From assembly GCF_008033135.1 (NCBI RefSeq), contig NZ_CP041335.1, positions 2,795,925-2,859,924 on the forward strand: a stretch of DNA of 64,000 nucleotides. The letters run 5' to 3'. The notes beneath the pieces were generated by a model. It searched no databases and was not told the DNA's origin. It was given only the letters and a program-made list of their open reading frames with translations. Positions 1-10,000 of the stretch are shown here, piece by piece. This DNA comes from Chitinolyticbacter meiyuanensis. GTDB taxonomy: Bacteria; Pseudomonadota; Gammaproteobacteria; Burkholderiales; Chitinibacteraceae. Every line of letters begins with the position of its first letter. Positions within the stretch are counted from its first letter, which is position 1. The position numbers and the translations under genes are program-made.

Positions 1-401
1 CACGCGCTGCCAGCCGGTGTCGGCGTCGCGCTTGGAGCGGGCGTGGTCGTCGGCTGCGGCGTTGGCGTGGAGACGGGAACAGGCGTCGACGTCGGCAGCG
101 GTGTCGCAGTTGGTCGAGGGGTCGGCGTTGCCGGCACGCTGGTCGGGGTCGGCACCGGCGTGGCGCCGCAGCTGCCGCCGCTTTGCCACAACGTGGGCGT
201 CGATACCGGATTCCAGTTGGCGCCGACATACGCGGTGTGGGTGGATCGGGCGGTGTAGTTGATGCCGGCATAGCTGACGACATCACCGACGGCATAGATA
301 TTGCCTTCGGCCCAGCTGCCGCGGCAGGCGGCGTGGGCGTGAAAAGCAAGCAACAGCAGCGCGCCGCCAGACAGCGCGCGCGACAGGGTAACGCGACTCA
401 T
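1..401 (-). CDS. Secreted chitin-binding (CBM5/12-like) protein, partial
   Basis: The frame opens at an ATG (399-401, minus strand) preceded by a GGAGGATGGAGT ribosome site and runs off the left edge of the window. The N-terminus is a signal peptide (basic start, hydrophobic GGALLLLAF, AHA-AC cleavage). It is followed by a short aromatic module (residues about 26-75) with the pattern WAEGNIYAVGDVVSYAG, then YTARSTHTAYVG, NWNPVST and LWQSGGSC, which is the layout of CBM5/12 chitin-binding domains. From about residue 80 the protein becomes a Pro-Thr linker (PTPTS, TPTPRPT, TPLPTST and so on), the spacer that usually joins a binding module to a catalytic domain. The rest, probably a chitinase or lytic polysaccharide enzyme, lies outside the window. 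The catalytic identity is unknown; the secretion and binding roles are inferred from family patterns. Confidence 0.75.
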   Translation of the reverse strand, partial: MSRVTLSRALSGGALLLLAFHAHAACRGSWAEGNIYAVGDVVSYAGINYTARSTHTAYVGANWNPVSTPTLWQSGGSCGATPVPTPTSVPATPTPRPTATPLPTSTPVPVSTPTPQPTTTPAPSATPTPAGSA

Positions 402-561
402 ACTCCATCCTCCGGTGGCCGGCTTGAGCCGGCTCGATACGAGACAGGCCTGAAGTGGTATGAAAGTAGCCACCGACTTCAGTCCAGCTTTGTACCGCGG
501 AGACTGCGGCAAGCCATCCACAGCGTCAAGCAACCGGCCACCGCGCGCGGCGCAGGCGCAA

Positions 562-590
562 CAAAAAGCCCCTTTCGAAACAGGGGCTTG
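562..590 (-). terminator. Rho-independent terminator of typA
   Basis: An 8-bp stem (AAGCCCCT / AGGGGCTT, 566-573 with 582-589) is followed on the minus strand by a T-run. It lies about 45 bases after the typA stop. Confidence 0.85.
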
Positions 591-633
591 GCACAGCGCG
601 GATGAACCGACCCGGCCTTTTGGCCTTGGGCGA

Positions 634-2448
634 TCAGCCTTCGGCCTTGGCAGCGCGACGGCGCTCGTGTTCCTGCAGGTAGCGCTTGCGGATACGGATC
701 GACACCGGGGTGATTTCCACCAGCTCGTCGTCGTCGATGAATTCGACGGCCGACTCCAGCGTGAGCTTGATCGGGGTGGTCAGGCGCACGGCTTCGTCAG
801 TGCCCGAGGCACGGACGTTGGTCAGCTTCTTGCCCTTGATCGGGTTCACCACCAGATCGTTGTCGCGGCTGTGGATGCCGATGATCATACCTTCGTACAG
901 CTTGTCGCCCGGGCTCACGAACATGCGGCCACGGTCTTCCAGGTTCCACAGCGCGTAGGCCACGGCCTCGCCACCTTCCTGCGAGATCAGCACGCCGTTG
1001 TGACGGCCCGGCAGATCAGGCTTCACCGGTGCGTAGTCGTCGAACACGTGGCTCATCAGGCCGGTGCCACGGGTCATGGTCATGAAGTCGGACTGAAAGC
1101 CGATCAGGCCACGCGCCGGAATGTGGTATTCCAGACGGGTACGACCCTGGCCATCCGATTCCATATTGGTCAGCTCGCCACGGCGGCGGCCGATTTCTTC
1201 CATGATGCCGCCCTGGTGTTCATCTTCCAGGTCGATGGTCAGGTTTTCGTACGGCTCGCACTTCTGGCCGTCGATGTCCTTGTACACCACGCGCGGCTTG
1301 GCCACGGCGAGCTCGAAACCTTCACGGCGCATGTTTTCCAGCAGGATGGTCAGGTGCAACTCGCCGCGGCCCGACACGCGGAACACGTCGGCATCGCCGG
1401 TATCCTCGACGCGCAGCGCGACGTTGGTCAGCAGCTCCTTGGTCAGGCGGTCGCGGATCTGGCGGCTGGTGACGAACTTGCCTTCGGTGCCGGCGAGCGG
1501 CGAGCTGTTCACCATGAAGTCCATGGTCAGCGTCGGCTCATCGACGGTCAGCATCGGCAGGCCAACCGGGGTTTCCTTGTCGCAAATGGTCACGCCGATG
1601 CCGATGTCATCGAGGCCCGAGATGATGATGATGTCGCCCGCTTCGGCGCTGTCCACCGGTACACGATCGAGACCCTGGTAGCCCAGCACCTGGTTGATGC
1701 GGCCCACCGCAACTTGATCATCGTGGTTCATCACCACCACGTTCTGGCCCGGCTTGATGCGGCCGTTCAGCACGCGGCCAACGCCCAGGCGACCGGTGTA
1801 GGTCGAGTAGTCGAGCGCGGCAATCTGCAGCTGCAGCGGCGCATCGGCATCGCCCGGCGGGGTCGGCACGTGCTTGAGCACAGTCTCGAACAGCGGGCGC
1901 ATGTTGTCCGATTCCTCGGCCAGTTCGAGCTTGGCAAAGCCGTTCAGGCCGGAGGCATAGATGATCGGGAAGTCGAGCTGCTCGTCGGTGGCGCCAAGCT
2001 TGTCGAACAGGTCGAAGGTCTGGTCGACCACCCAGTCCGGACGTGCACCGGGGCGATCCACCTTGTTGATCACGACGATAGGGCGCAGGCCCAGCGCCAG
2101 CGCCTTCTTGGTGACGAAGCGCGTCTGCGGCATCGGGCCTTCCACGGCGTCGACCAGCAGCAGCACGCCATCCACCATGCCCAGCACTCGTTCCACTTCG
2201 CCGCCGAAGTCGGCGTGGCCCGGGGTGTCGACGATATTGATGTGGGTGCCTTCGTAATCGATGGCGGTGTTCTTGGCCAGAATCGTGATGCCGCGCTCTT
2301 TTTCGAGGTCGTTGCTGTCCATCACGCGCTCATCAACCTGCTGGTTGTCGCGGAAGGTGCCGGATTGACGCAGCAGCTGGTCAACAAGGGTGGTCTTGCC
2401 ATGATCGACGTGGGCGATGATGGCGATATTGCGTAGGGCGCGGGACAT
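634..2448 (-). CDS. typA: Translational GTPase TypA/BipA
   Basis: This 604-residue ribosome-binding GTPase belongs to the EF-G/LepA superfamily and acts in 50S assembly and stress adaptation. The start at 2448 gives the canonical N-terminus [20 protein letters not shown]; an upstream in-frame extension has no family resemblance. Visible motifs are the P-loop AHVDHGKT (about residues 11-18), the switch I segment [24 protein letters not shown] (G3) and [10 protein letters not shown] (G4). The C-terminal BipA-specific domain contains [17 protein letters not shown] and ends in basic residues. It stands alone, divergent from putA, and ends at a clear terminator. Length and motifs match the family closely. 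Confidence 0.97.
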   Translation of the reverse strand: MSRALRNIAIIAHVDHGKTTLVDQLLRQSGTFRDNQQVDERVMDSNDLEKERGITILAKNTAIDYEGTHINIVDTPGHADFGGEVERVLGMVDGVLLLVDAVEGPMPQTRFVTKKALALGLRPIVVINKVDRPGARPDWVVDQTFDLFDKLGATDEQLDFPIIYASGLNGFAKLELAEESDNMRPLFETVLKHVPTPPGDADAPLQLQIAALDYSTYTGRLGVGRVLNGRIKPGQNVVVMNHDDQVAVGRINQVLGYQGLDRVPVDSAEAGDIIIISGLDDIGIGVTICDKETPVGLPMLTVDEPTLTMDFMVNSSPLAGTEGKFVTSRQIRDRLTKELLTNVALRVEDTGDADVFRVSGRGELHLTILLENMRREGFELAVAKPRVVYKDIDGQKCEPYENLTIDLEDEHQGGIMEEIGRRRGELTNMESDGQGRTRLEYHIPARGLIGFQSDFMTMTRGTGLMSHVFDDYAPVKPDLPGRHNGVLISQEGGEAVAYALWNLEDRGRMFVSPGDKLYEGMIIGIHSRDNDLVVNPIKGKKLTNVRASGTDEAVRLTTPIKLTLESAVEFIDDDELVEITPVSIRIRKRYLQEHERRRAAKAEG

Positions 2449-2647
2449 GGAAGCGGGCCAGGAAGAGACGAAACCCGCGATTGTAGCACGGGCTGGTGAC
2501 GCGCCGCATCGCGGCGATCGGGAAGCCTTCGCCGACATCGGCCAAGCTGTTGGGCGGTGGCTGCAGCGATGCAACACTCGGCATCAACGAGTTCGCGACG
2601 GCGCGCGCCGGGTTCTAAGTTGAAACCATCACCGCCAGCTCGCAGCC

Positions 2648-5600
2648 ATGGACCCCTTCGCCTTCGACCTGCCCGATCCGGAATCGCTCTCCGCCGTGTA
2701 CGCCGCGCGCTATGGCGACGAGAGCCGTGCCGTGCGCGCGCTGCTGCCACTTGCCCGGCTCAGCGCCGAGGAACAGGCCTACGTCGAGGGCCAGGGCGAG
2801 TTTCTGCTCGATGCGCTGCGCGCCAGCCGGCGCGAGCGTGGTGGTGCCGATGCGCTGTTCGCCGCGTTTCCGTTGGCGAGCCCGGCCGGGCGTGCGCTGC
2901 TGACACTGGCCGAGGCCCTGCTGCGCATTCCCGATGCCGCCACCGCAGACCGGCTGATCCGCGATCAATTGCACGAGGCCGACTGGCAGGCCGGTGACAC
3001 CAGCCCGTCGTGGCTGGTGAATCTCGCACGCTGGGGCCTCGATGCCGCCGAACACTGGAGCGAAACCCGCAGCGGCAAGCCCATCGTGCGCTACGCGATG
3101 CAGCGCGCCATGCACGGGCTGGGGGCTCGTTTCGTGCTCGGCGAGACCATCGCCGCCGCGATCCAGGCACGTGCCGACGGATTCCATCACTCGTTCGACA
3201 TGCTCGGCGAAGCCGCGTTGACTGCCGAGGATGCCGAGCGCTATGCCGAGGCCTATGCCCAGGCCATCGGCCAGCTGGCCACACTGCCGGGCCGGTGCGG
3301 CGCCCGCAGCGCATGCGGCATCTCGATCAAGCTCTCCGCGCTGCATCCGCGCGTCGAGCCGAGACAATGGCCACGAATCAGGCGCGAGCTCTATCCGCGG
3401 CTGCTGGTGCTGGCGCGGATGGCCCGCGACGCCAACCTGCCGCTGACCATCGACGCTGAGGAATCGGAGCGGCTGCCGCTCACGCTGGCCTTGTTCGGCC
3501 GCTTGCTGCACGAGCCTTCGCTCGCCGGCTGGGATGGGCTCGGCATCGCGGTGCAGGCCTACCAGAAGAGCGCGCTGGCGCAGCTCGACTGGCTGATTGC
3601 GCAAGCCGCGACCGCCAAGCGACGCATCGTGGTGCGGCTAGTCAAGGGCGCCTATTGGGATGGCGAGATCAAGCGCGCGCAGCTCGAAGCCTGGCCGGAT
3701 TACCCGGTATTCACGCGCAAGGCGCACAGCGACGCCAGCTTTCTCGCCTGCGCCCGGCAGATGCTACGGGCGAGCGAGGTACTCTACCCCGCCTTCGCCA
3801 CCCACAACGCGTTCACCGCGCTGGCCGTGCACGCGCTGGCCGGCGCACGCGATTTCGAGTTCCAGTGCCTGTTCGGCATGGGCGAGCCACTCTATCGATT
3901 GCTCGCCGGGCATGGCATCGAGCGGCCGTGCCGCGTGTATGCACCGGTCGGGCGCTATGCCAGCCTGCTGCCCTATCTGGTGCGGCGGCTGCTGGAAAAC
4001 GGCGCCAACCAGTCCTTCGTGCATCAATTGCTGTCGGATGCCGAGTCGACGCCTGCCTTGCGCGACCCAGTGACCGCCAGCGCTCGCCAGCCGGCCACTG
4101 ATCTGCCTGCGCCGATGGCGCGGGCGGGCCACGATGCGGTGGCCGCCGGCATTAGCTGGAGCGATGTACCGGCCGTCACCCGGCTAGCCATGGCGCTGCA
4201 ACAGGAACTGGCCGCTACGGCGGCAGGGCCGCTGCTCGCCCACGGAACACCCAGCGGCGGTGCGCCACGCTCGGTACTCAACCCTGCACGACTCGACGAT
4301 GTAGTCGGCACCATCGCCGATGCCACGCCATGCGACGTCGAACACGCACTGCAACAGGCCCAGGCGTATGCACCGACCTGGGCTGCGACCCCGGTCGCTG
4401 CGCGCGCGTCCTTATTGCAACGCGCTGCGGATGAATTCGATCGCTATCGGCCGGCGCTGATTGCGTTGCTGGTGCGAGAGGCCGGCAAGTCACTGATCGC
4501 AGCAAACAACGAGGTGCGCGAAGCGATTGATTTCTGCCGCTATTACGCCAACCAGGCCGCCGCCAACTGGCCTGACCGCGCCCCAGCCCCCTGGGGAGCG
4601 GTAGCCGCCATCAGCCCATGGAATTTTCCGCTCGCCATTTTCGTCGGCCAGATCGCGGCGGCCCTCGTTGCCGGCAATACAGTGCTCGCCAAGCCCGCCG
4701 AAGAGACACCGCTGACAGCCTACCTCGCCACCCGACTGTTGCACGAGGCCGGCATTCCCCACGGCGCACTGCAACTACTGCCCGGCGGGCCGGAGGTGGG
4801 CGCGGTATTGACGCAAGATACGCGGATCAGCGGCGTGCTGTTCACCGGTTCGCTCCCGACCGCGCAAGCCATCCACCGTGCGCTGGCCAAGCTGGCGGGC
4901 GAGCGGGTGCTGGTGGCCGAAACCGGCGGCGTGAACGCCATGCTGATCGACAGCTCTGCCCTGCCCGAACAAGTGGTGCAGGACGTGCTCGCCTCGGCCT
5001 TCGACAGTGCCGGCCAGCGCTGCTCGGCGCTGCGGGTGCTGTGCTTGCCGGAAGCGATGGCACCGTCGCTGCTGCCGATGCTGCAGGCCGCGATGCGCGA
5101 ACTAGCCGTCGGTGATCCATCCCGCTTCGACACCGATCTCGGCCCAGTGATCAGCGACGCGGCACGCGACCGTATCGAAGCGGCGGTCGCCGAATTCAGC
5201 CAACAAGGCTTGGCCGTTTTCCGTACCGGCAAACTGCCCGCCTCGGGCCACTACGTGGCACCCACGCTGGTGGAAATCGCCACGCTGGCGCAGATGCCGG
5301 GCGAGATCTTCGGCCCGGTGCTGGCCATACTGCGCTACCAACCTGACGAGCTCGACACGCTGCTGCCCGAGCTCGATGCCCTCGGCTACGGCCTGACGCT
5401 GGCCGTGGCGAGCCGCTGCCCCAGCTTCATCGGCGCCGTGATCGAGGGCATCCGCGTCGGCAACGTCTATGTGAACCGCAACCAGATCGGTGCCGTGGTC
5501 GGCCACCAGCCCTTCGGCGGGGAGCGGCGCTCCGGCACCGGGCCAAAGGCCGGCGGTCCGTGGCTGCTATGGCGGCTGGTGCGCAATGCCGACCCTTGCC

Positions 5601-6154
5601 GCGCAGCACCCGGCAGCGGCCACCGGCCGGAGGCCGCACTGCTCGCCTTCACCGAGTCAATGTCGCTGCCGTTACAGGCCAGACTGCGCGCCATCATCGA
5701 AACACTGTTCGATCACAGCCCGCTGGCGCAGCGCATATCACTGCCCGCACCGGTCGGCGAGACCAACACCCTCGCCTATCGCCCGCGCGGCCGCGTGGCC
5801 TGCCTGGCGGCGGCCCCCACCATGCTGCTGCCGCAGCTTGCTGCCTGCCTCGCCACCGGCAATCGGGCCATACTGCCGGCGCGAGTGGCACCTGCCAGTT
5901 GGCTCGCTCCCTTCACCGGGCTGGTGGCGGTCGAGGAAGAGCCGCTTGCCGGTGCATGCGACGCAGTGTTGTGGGATGGCAACGGCAGCGATCCCGGCCC
6001 GCGGCTGGCCGAACAGCCAGGGCCGATCCTGCAGCCGATCCACCCCCTTTCCGACGGCAGCTATCCGCTCTACCGGCTGGTCACCGAGGTGACGGTGACC
6101 ATCAATACCGCTGCGGCCGGCGGCGATGCCGAGCTCCTGGGCAGGCCCGCATGA
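2648..6154 (+). CDS. putA: Bifunctional proline dehydrogenase / glutamate-semialdehyde dehydrogenase PutA
   Basis: PutA oxidises proline to pyrroline-5-carboxylate with FAD and then to glutamate with NAD. The proline dehydrogenase barrel shows DAEESERLPLTL, RLVKGAYWDGEIKRAQ (about residue 330), a THNAFTALAV segment and GRYASLLPYLVRRLLENGAN. The aldehyde dehydrogenase half shows SPWNFPLAIF (about 655), VAETGGVNAM with the general-base Glu (about 756) and the nucleophile in SAGQRCSALRV (about 790). A C-terminal ALDH-like tail of some 170 residues follows. At 1168 residues it is shorter than the roughly 1320-residue enterobacterial enzyme. The N-terminus begins directly with helices and has no ribbon-helix-helix DNA-binding domain, so it is probably not an autorepressor. 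No strong Shine-Dalgarno is visible before the ATG. The livHMGF genes lie 290 bases downstream. Confidence 0.95.
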   Translation: MDPFAFDLPDPESLSAVYAARYGDESRAVRALLPLARLSAEEQAYVEGQGEFLLDALRASRRERGGADALFAAFPLASPAGRALLTLAEALLRIPDAATADRLIRDQLHEADWQAGDTSPSWLVNLARWGLDAAEHWSETRSGKPIVRYAMQRAMHGLGARFVLGETIAAAIQARADGFHHSFDMLGEAALTAEDAERYAEAYAQAIGQLATLPGRCGARSACGISIKLSALHPRVEPRQWPRIRRELYPRLLVLARMARDANLPLTIDAEESERLPLTLALFGRLLHEPSLAGWDGLGIAVQAYQKSALAQLDWLIAQAATAKRRIVVRLVKGAYWDGEIKRAQLEAWPDYPVFTRKAHSDASFLACARQMLRASEVLYPAFATHNAFTALAVHALAGARDFEFQCLFGMGEPLYRLLAGHGIERPCRVYAPVGRYASLLPYLVRRLLENGANQSFVHQLLSDAESTPALRDPVTASARQPATDLPAPMARAGHDAVAAGISWSDVPAVTRLAMALQQELAATAAGPLLAHGTPSGGAPRSVLNPARLDDVVGTIADATPCDVEHALQQAQAYAPTWAATPVAARASLLQRAADEFDRYRPALIALLVREAGKSLIAANNEVREAIDFCRYYANQAAANWPDRAPAPWGAVAAISPWNFPLAIFVGQIAAALVAGNTVLAKPAEETPLTAYLATRLLHEAGIPHGALQLLPGGPEVGAVLTQDTRISGVLFTGSLPTAQAIHRALAKLAGERVLVAETGGVNAMLIDSSALPEQVVQDVLASAFDSAGQRCSALRVLCLPEAMAPSLLPMLQAAMRELAVGDPSRFDTDLGPVISDAARDRIEAAVAEFSQQGLAVFRTGKLPASGHYVAPTLVEIATLAQMPGEIFGPVLAILRYQPDELDTLLPELDALGYGLTLAVASRCPSFIGAVIEGIRVGNVYVNRNQIGAVVGHQPFGGERRSGTGPKAGGPWLLWRLVRNADPCRAAPGSGHRPEAALLAFTESMSLPLQARLRAIIETLFDHSPLAQRISLPAPVGETNTLAYRPRGRVACLAAAPTMLLPQLAACLATGNRAILPARVAPASWLAPFTGLVAVEEEPLAGACDAVLWDGNGSDPGPRLAEQPGPILQPIHPLSDGSYPLYRLVTEVTVTINTAAAGGDAELLGRPA

Positions 6155-6444
6155 AGCCCGCAATGCGCCAAGCCGCCGCGCCCAGGAATCCGGGCTACCC
6201 TGTAAGGGAAAGCAGCAGTATCGACGCAAAACGAGCACGCTGTAAGGTTCGGCCGGCAACTGTTACGGTAGTATTCACGCCCAACTGCATACCATCCCGG
6301 CCGCGACCGCTCTCGCGCCGGGCAGGCAACCACGCCGGCCCCGCCACAAGCGGCATGGCGCAGCACGACACTCGACCGTGGCGTGCAGGTCCAGGAATCG
6401 ATATCAAGCCAATGCAACTGCGGCGGCACCTCACCCGGGGATAG
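6155..6444. other. putA-livH intergenic region
   Basis: No gene is seen in these 290 bases. The region holds AACTGTTAC at 6258-6266, which resembles motifs near the MocR gene (see findings), and two CTGTAAGG repeats near 6197 and 6241. The livH ribosome site is in CCGGGGATAG just before 6445. No terminator for putA is evident. Confidence 0.4.
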
Positions 6445-7377
6445 ATGGTGGACATCTTTATTCAACAACTGCTGAACGGGCTGATTGTGGGCAGCATCTA
6501 TGCGCTGATCGCACTCGGCTACACCATGGTGTACGGCATCATGCAGCTGATCAATTTCGCCCACGGCGAAATCGTGATGATCGGCGCGATGGTGACCATC
6601 ACCTGCATCAATGTATTGCTCGGCGCCGGCGTACAACTGCCCGGCCCGCTGCTGCTGCTGGCCGGCCTCGCCATGGCGATTCCGGTATCCATGCTGCTCG
6701 GCTTCACCATCGAGCGCGTCGCCTACCGGCCCTTGCGTCGCGCACCGCGGCTGGCGCCGCTGATCACCGCGATCGGCGTTTCCATCGTGCTGCAACAAGC
6801 AGCCATGCTGATTTGGGGCCGCAACTATCGCCCTTTCCCGAGCATCCTGCCGACCGAGGTCCATGATTTCTTCGGCGCGGCGATCACCGATCTGCAGATC
6901 GCGATCATCATCCTGGCCTTCGTGCTGATGGGTGGCCTGTTCTTCCTGATCGAGAAGACCCGCCTCGGCCGCGCCATGCGCGCCACCTCGCAGAACCCGG
7001 ATGTCGCGGGGCTGATGGGCGTGAACATCAATACCGTGATCTCCATGACCTTCGTCATCGGCTCGGCGCTGGGCGCCGTCGCCGGCGTGATGGTTGCCGC
7101 CAACTACGACCAGGCCCACGCCTACATGGGCTTCATGATCGGCCTCAAGGCCTTTACTGCCGCGGTGCTCGGCGGGATCGGCAACCTATGGGGCGCGGTG
7201 GTCGGTGGCATCCTGCTCGGCATCATCGAAAGCCTGGGCGCGGGCTACCTGGGCGACCTCACCGGCGGCTTCCTCGGCAGCCACTACAAGGACATCTTTG
7301 CCTTCGTCGTGCTGATCGCCGTGCTGATCTTCCGCCCCAGCGGGTTGATGGGCGAACGCGTCGCCGAACGCGCCTAA
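6445..7377 (+). CDS. livH: Branched-chain amino-acid ABC transporter permease LivH
   Basis: This 310-residue inner-membrane permease is the first gene of livHMGF. The N-terminus IFIQQLLNGLIVGSIYALIALGYTMVYGI and INFAHGEIVMIGA are diagnostic of LivH, as is the EAA-like loop LGRAMRATSQNPDVAGLMGV (about residues 175-195). About eight hydrophobic segments are visible. The C-terminus ends IFRPSGLMGERVAERA, typical of the family. It pairs with LivM to form the pore for leucine/isoleucine/valine or related substrates. The genes that follow are closely packed, so cotranscription is expected. No periplasmic binding protein is encoded next to it. Confidence 0.95.
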   Translation: MVDIFIQQLLNGLIVGSIYALIALGYTMVYGIMQLINFAHGEIVMIGAMVTITCINVLLGAGVQLPGPLLLLAGLAMAIPVSMLLGFTIERVAYRPLRRAPRLAPLITAIGVSIVLQQAAMLIWGRNYRPFPSILPTEVHDFFGAAITDLQIAIIILAFVLMGGLFFLIEKTRLGRAMRATSQNPDVAGLMGVNINTVISMTFVIGSALGAVAGVMVAANYDQAHAYMGFMIGLKAFTAAVLGGIGNLWGAVVGGILLGIIESLGAGYLGDLTGGFLGSHYKDIFAFVVLIAVLIFRPSGLMGERVAERA

Positions 7378-7407
7378 GCCGCTGCGCAATACTGGAGCTC
7401 TAGAACT

Positions 7408-8520
7408 ATGAACTTTGCATTCATGCAAACCCGCCACGGCAAGGTCGTGACCTATGCCGTGCTGGCGGTGGTGCTGGCCCTGCTGCCCTGGGTGCTGACC
7501 GGTGGCTTCGAGAATGGCAAGTCGTGGGTGCGCGCGGTCGATTTCGCGTTGCTCTACATCATGCTGGCCTTGGGCCTCAATATCGTGGTCGGCTATGCCG
7601 GTCTGCTCGATCTCGGCTACATCGCGTTCTACGCGGTCGGCGCCTACGCGTTCGCGCTGCTCAATTCACCGCACCTGCAGGCGATCCTGCCAGCTTGGCT
7701 GATGTACCCCAACTTCCTGGTGATGCTGGTCATCGCAGCCATCGTCGCCGGGCTGTTCGGCGTGATGCTGGGTACGCCGGTGCTCAAGCTGCGTGGCGAC
7801 TACCTCGCCATCGTGACGCTGGGCTTTGGCGAGATCATCCGCATCTTCATGAACAACCTCGATCGCCCGGTGAACATCACCAACGGACCGCAAGGCATCA
7901 ACAACATCGACAAGGTACATTTCCTCGGCATCGACTTCGGCCGGCCGATGGAGTGGCTGGGGCTCACCTTCGACATGGTGCACCTCTACTACTACCTGAT
8001 CCTGGCGTTCTGCATGCTGATCATCTTCGTCACCCTGCGCCTGCAGCATTCGCGCATCGGCCGTGCCTGGGTGGCATTGCGTGAGGATGAGATTGCCGCC
8101 AACGCCATGGGTATCAATATCCGCAACGTGAAACTGCTGGCCTTCGCCATGGGCGCTTCGTTCGGCGGCGTATCCGGTGCGCTGTTCGCCAGTTTCCAGG
8201 GCTTTGTCTCGCCCGAGTCGTTCGTGTTGATGGAATCCATCCTGGTGCTGTGCATGGTGGTGCTGGGCGGCATGGGCCATATCCCGGGCGTGATCCTGGG
8301 CGCCATCATCGTTGCCATCACTCCGGAAATCCTGCGTGACGTGATCAACCCGCTGCAGGAAGGCATCTTCGGCAAGCGCGTGGTCGATCCCGAGAACCTG
8401 CGCATGCTGATCTTCGGCCTCGCCATGATCATCATCATGCTGCTGCGCCCAGAAGGCCTGTGGCCGTCCAAGCGCCGCGCCCGCGAGTTCCACGAGCACG
8501 ATGAGGAGGCCAAGGCATGA
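7408..8520 (+). CDS. livM: Branched-chain amino-acid ABC transporter permease LivM
   Basis: This is a 370-residue membrane permease partner of LivH. Typical features are LLYIMLALGLNIVVGYAGLLDLGYIAFYAVGAY near residues 45-80, KLRGDYLAIVTLGFGEIIRI (about 125-145), an EAA loop SRIGRAWVALREDEIAANAMGI (about 215-236) and the end LLRPEGLWPSKRRAREFHE. It starts 30 bases after livH with GGAG upstream. Its stop overlaps the livG start (ATGA at 8517-8520), implying translational coupling. Confidence 0.95.
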   Translation: MNFAFMQTRHGKVVTYAVLAVVLALLPWVLTGGFENGKSWVRAVDFALLYIMLALGLNIVVGYAGLLDLGYIAFYAVGAYAFALLNSPHLQAILPAWLMYPNFLVMLVIAAIVAGLFGVMLGTPVLKLRGDYLAIVTLGFGEIIRIFMNNLDRPVNITNGPQGINNIDKVHFLGIDFGRPMEWLGLTFDMVHLYYYLILAFCMLIIFVTLRLQHSRIGRAWVALREDEIAANAMGINIRNVKLLAFAMGASFGGVSGALFASFQGFVSPESFVLMESILVLCMVVLGGMGHIPGVILGAIIVAITPEILRDVINPLQEGIFGKRVVDPENLRMLIFGLAMIIIMLLRPEGLWPSKRRAREFHEHDEEAKA

Positions 8521-9284
8521 GCGCGCTTCTCGAAATCCGTGGCATCCACAAGCGCTTCGGCGGTCTGCACGCGCTGAACGATGTCAGCCTGGCTATCAAC
8601 GCTGGCGAGATCTACGGCCTGATCGGCCCGAATGGCGCCGGCAAGACCACGCTGTTCAACGTGCTGACCGGGCTCTACCAGCCGGACGAAGGCGCATTCA
8701 CCTTCAACGGCAAGGATTTGTTCCGCAAGAAGCCCTATGTGGTGGTCGAATCGGGCATCGCCCGCACCTTCCAGAACATCCGGCTGTTCGCCAACATGAC
8801 AGCGCTGGAAAACGTGATGGTCGGCCAGCACGTGCGTACCCGCACCGGCGTCATCGGCGCCGTGCTGCGCCACCCGCGTGCCAAGGCGGAAGAGGCCAGC
8901 ATCAAAGCCCGGGCGCAGGAGCTGCTCGACTATGTCGGCATCGGTCGCCGTCATGACGAGCTGGCGCGCAATCTCTCCTACGGCGACCAGCGCCGGCTGG
9001 AAATTGCCCGCGCCCTCGCCACCCGCCCGACGCTCTTGGCGCTGGACGAGCCCGCTGCAGGCATGAACCCCTCCGAGACCGAGGGTCTGAAGAAACTGAT
9101 GGAAAAGGTGCGCGCCGACGGCGTGACCATCCTGCTGATCGAACACGACGTGAAGCTGATGATGGGCCTGTGCGACCGCATTGCCGTGCTCGATTACGGC
9201 AAGAAGATCGCCGAGGGCGTGCCCGAAGCCGTGAAGAACGATCCGCGCGTGATCGAAGCGTACCTGGGAGTGGCGCCGGAATGA
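8517..9284 (+). CDS. livG: Branched-chain amino-acid ABC transporter ATPase LivG
   Basis: This 255-residue cytoplasmic ATPase powers the LivHM permease. It has Walker A GPNGAGKTT (about residues 36-44), the LivG-typical GIARTFQNIRLF after the Q-loop, signature LSYGDQRRLEIARAL, Walker B LLALDEPAAGMNPSE and the switch LLIEHDVKLMMGLCDRI. The signature uses SYGDQ instead of SGGEQ, which is common in LivG. It overlaps both neighbours by 4 bases. Confidence 0.96.
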   Translation: MSALLEIRGIHKRFGGLHALNDVSLAINAGEIYGLIGPNGAGKTTLFNVLTGLYQPDEGAFTFNGKDLFRKKPYVVVESGIARTFQNIRLFANMTALENVMVGQHVRTRTGVIGAVLRHPRAKAEEASIKARAQELLDYVGIGRRHDELARNLSYGDQRRLEIARALATRPTLLALDEPAAGMNPSETEGLKKLMEKVRADGVTILLIEHDVKLMMGLCDRIAVLDYGKKIAEGVPEAVKNDPRVIEAYLGVAPE

Positions 9285-9997
9285 GCGACGCATTGCTGAA
9301 AGTCGAAGACCTCAAGGTCGCCTACGGCGGCATCCACGCCGTCAAGGGCATCAACCTGGAAGTGAAGCAGGGCGAACTGGTCGCGCTGATCGGCGCCAAC
9401 GGCGCGGGCAAGAGCACTACGCTCAAGACCCTGGTCGGCATGGTCAAGCCTGCCAGCGGCAGCATCACCTTCAATGGCGAGAACACTGCCAAGCTCGCAC
9501 CCTACCATTATGTGCACAGGGGTCTGGTGCTGGTGCCGGAAGGCCGTGGCGTGTTCCCGCGGCTGACGGTGGAAGAGAACCTGCAGATGGGCGCCCACAC
9601 CCGCAACGACAAGGCGGACATCGCCAGCGACATGGCGCGCGTCTACGATCTGTTCCCGCGCCTGAAGGAGCGCCGGCTGCAACTGGCTGGCACGCTGTCC
9701 GGCGGCGAGCAGCAGATGGTGGCCATCGGCCGCGCCATCATGAGCCGCCCCAAGCTGCTACTGCTGGACGAGCCGTCGATGGGCCTCGCCCCCATCATCG
9801 TGCAGAAGATCTTCGAGATCATCCGCATGATCGCCGCCGAGGGCGTGACCATGCTGCTAGTCGAGCAGAATGCCAAGCTGGCGCTGGAAACCGCAGACCG
9901 TGGCTATGTAATGGAAAGCGGCAAGATTACCCTGGCCGACGATGCCAAGACTCTGCTCGCGAACGAGGCCATCCAGAAAGCCTATCTCGGCGAATAA
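9281..9997 (+). CDS. livF: Branched-chain amino-acid ABC transporter ATPase LivF
   Basis: This is a 238-residue second ATPase of the Liv importer. The start at 9281 overlaps the livG stop (ATGA) and gives MSDALLKVEDLKVAYGG. Motifs are Walker A GANGAGKST (about 38-46), signature LSGGEQQMVAIGRA, Walker B LLLLDEPSMGLAP and LLVEQNAKLALETADRGYVME. It is the last gene of the operon. A large inverted repeat (10001-10106) and a terminator (10140-10171) follow. Confidence 0.96.
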   Translation: MSDALLKVEDLKVAYGGIHAVKGINLEVKQGELVALIGANGAGKSTTLKTLVGMVKPASGSITFNGENTAKLAPYHYVHRGLVLVPEGRGVFPRLTVEENLQMGAHTRNDKADIASDMARVYDLFPRLKERRLQLAGTLSGGEQQMVAIGRAIMSRPKLLLLDEPSMGLAPIIVQKIFEIIRMIAAEGVTMLLVEQNAKLALETADRGYVMESGKITLADDAKTLLANEAIQKAYLGE

Positions 9998-10000
9998 GCG

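Noticed and set aside
460..2436. A 658-codon open frame on the plus strand opposite typA
   Set aside because: It is a mirror frame of a high-GC housekeeping gene; its translation is His/Val/Gln-rich with no recognisable domain. Similar long antisense frames opposite eno, pyrG, rnr and the RND pump are rejected for the same reason.
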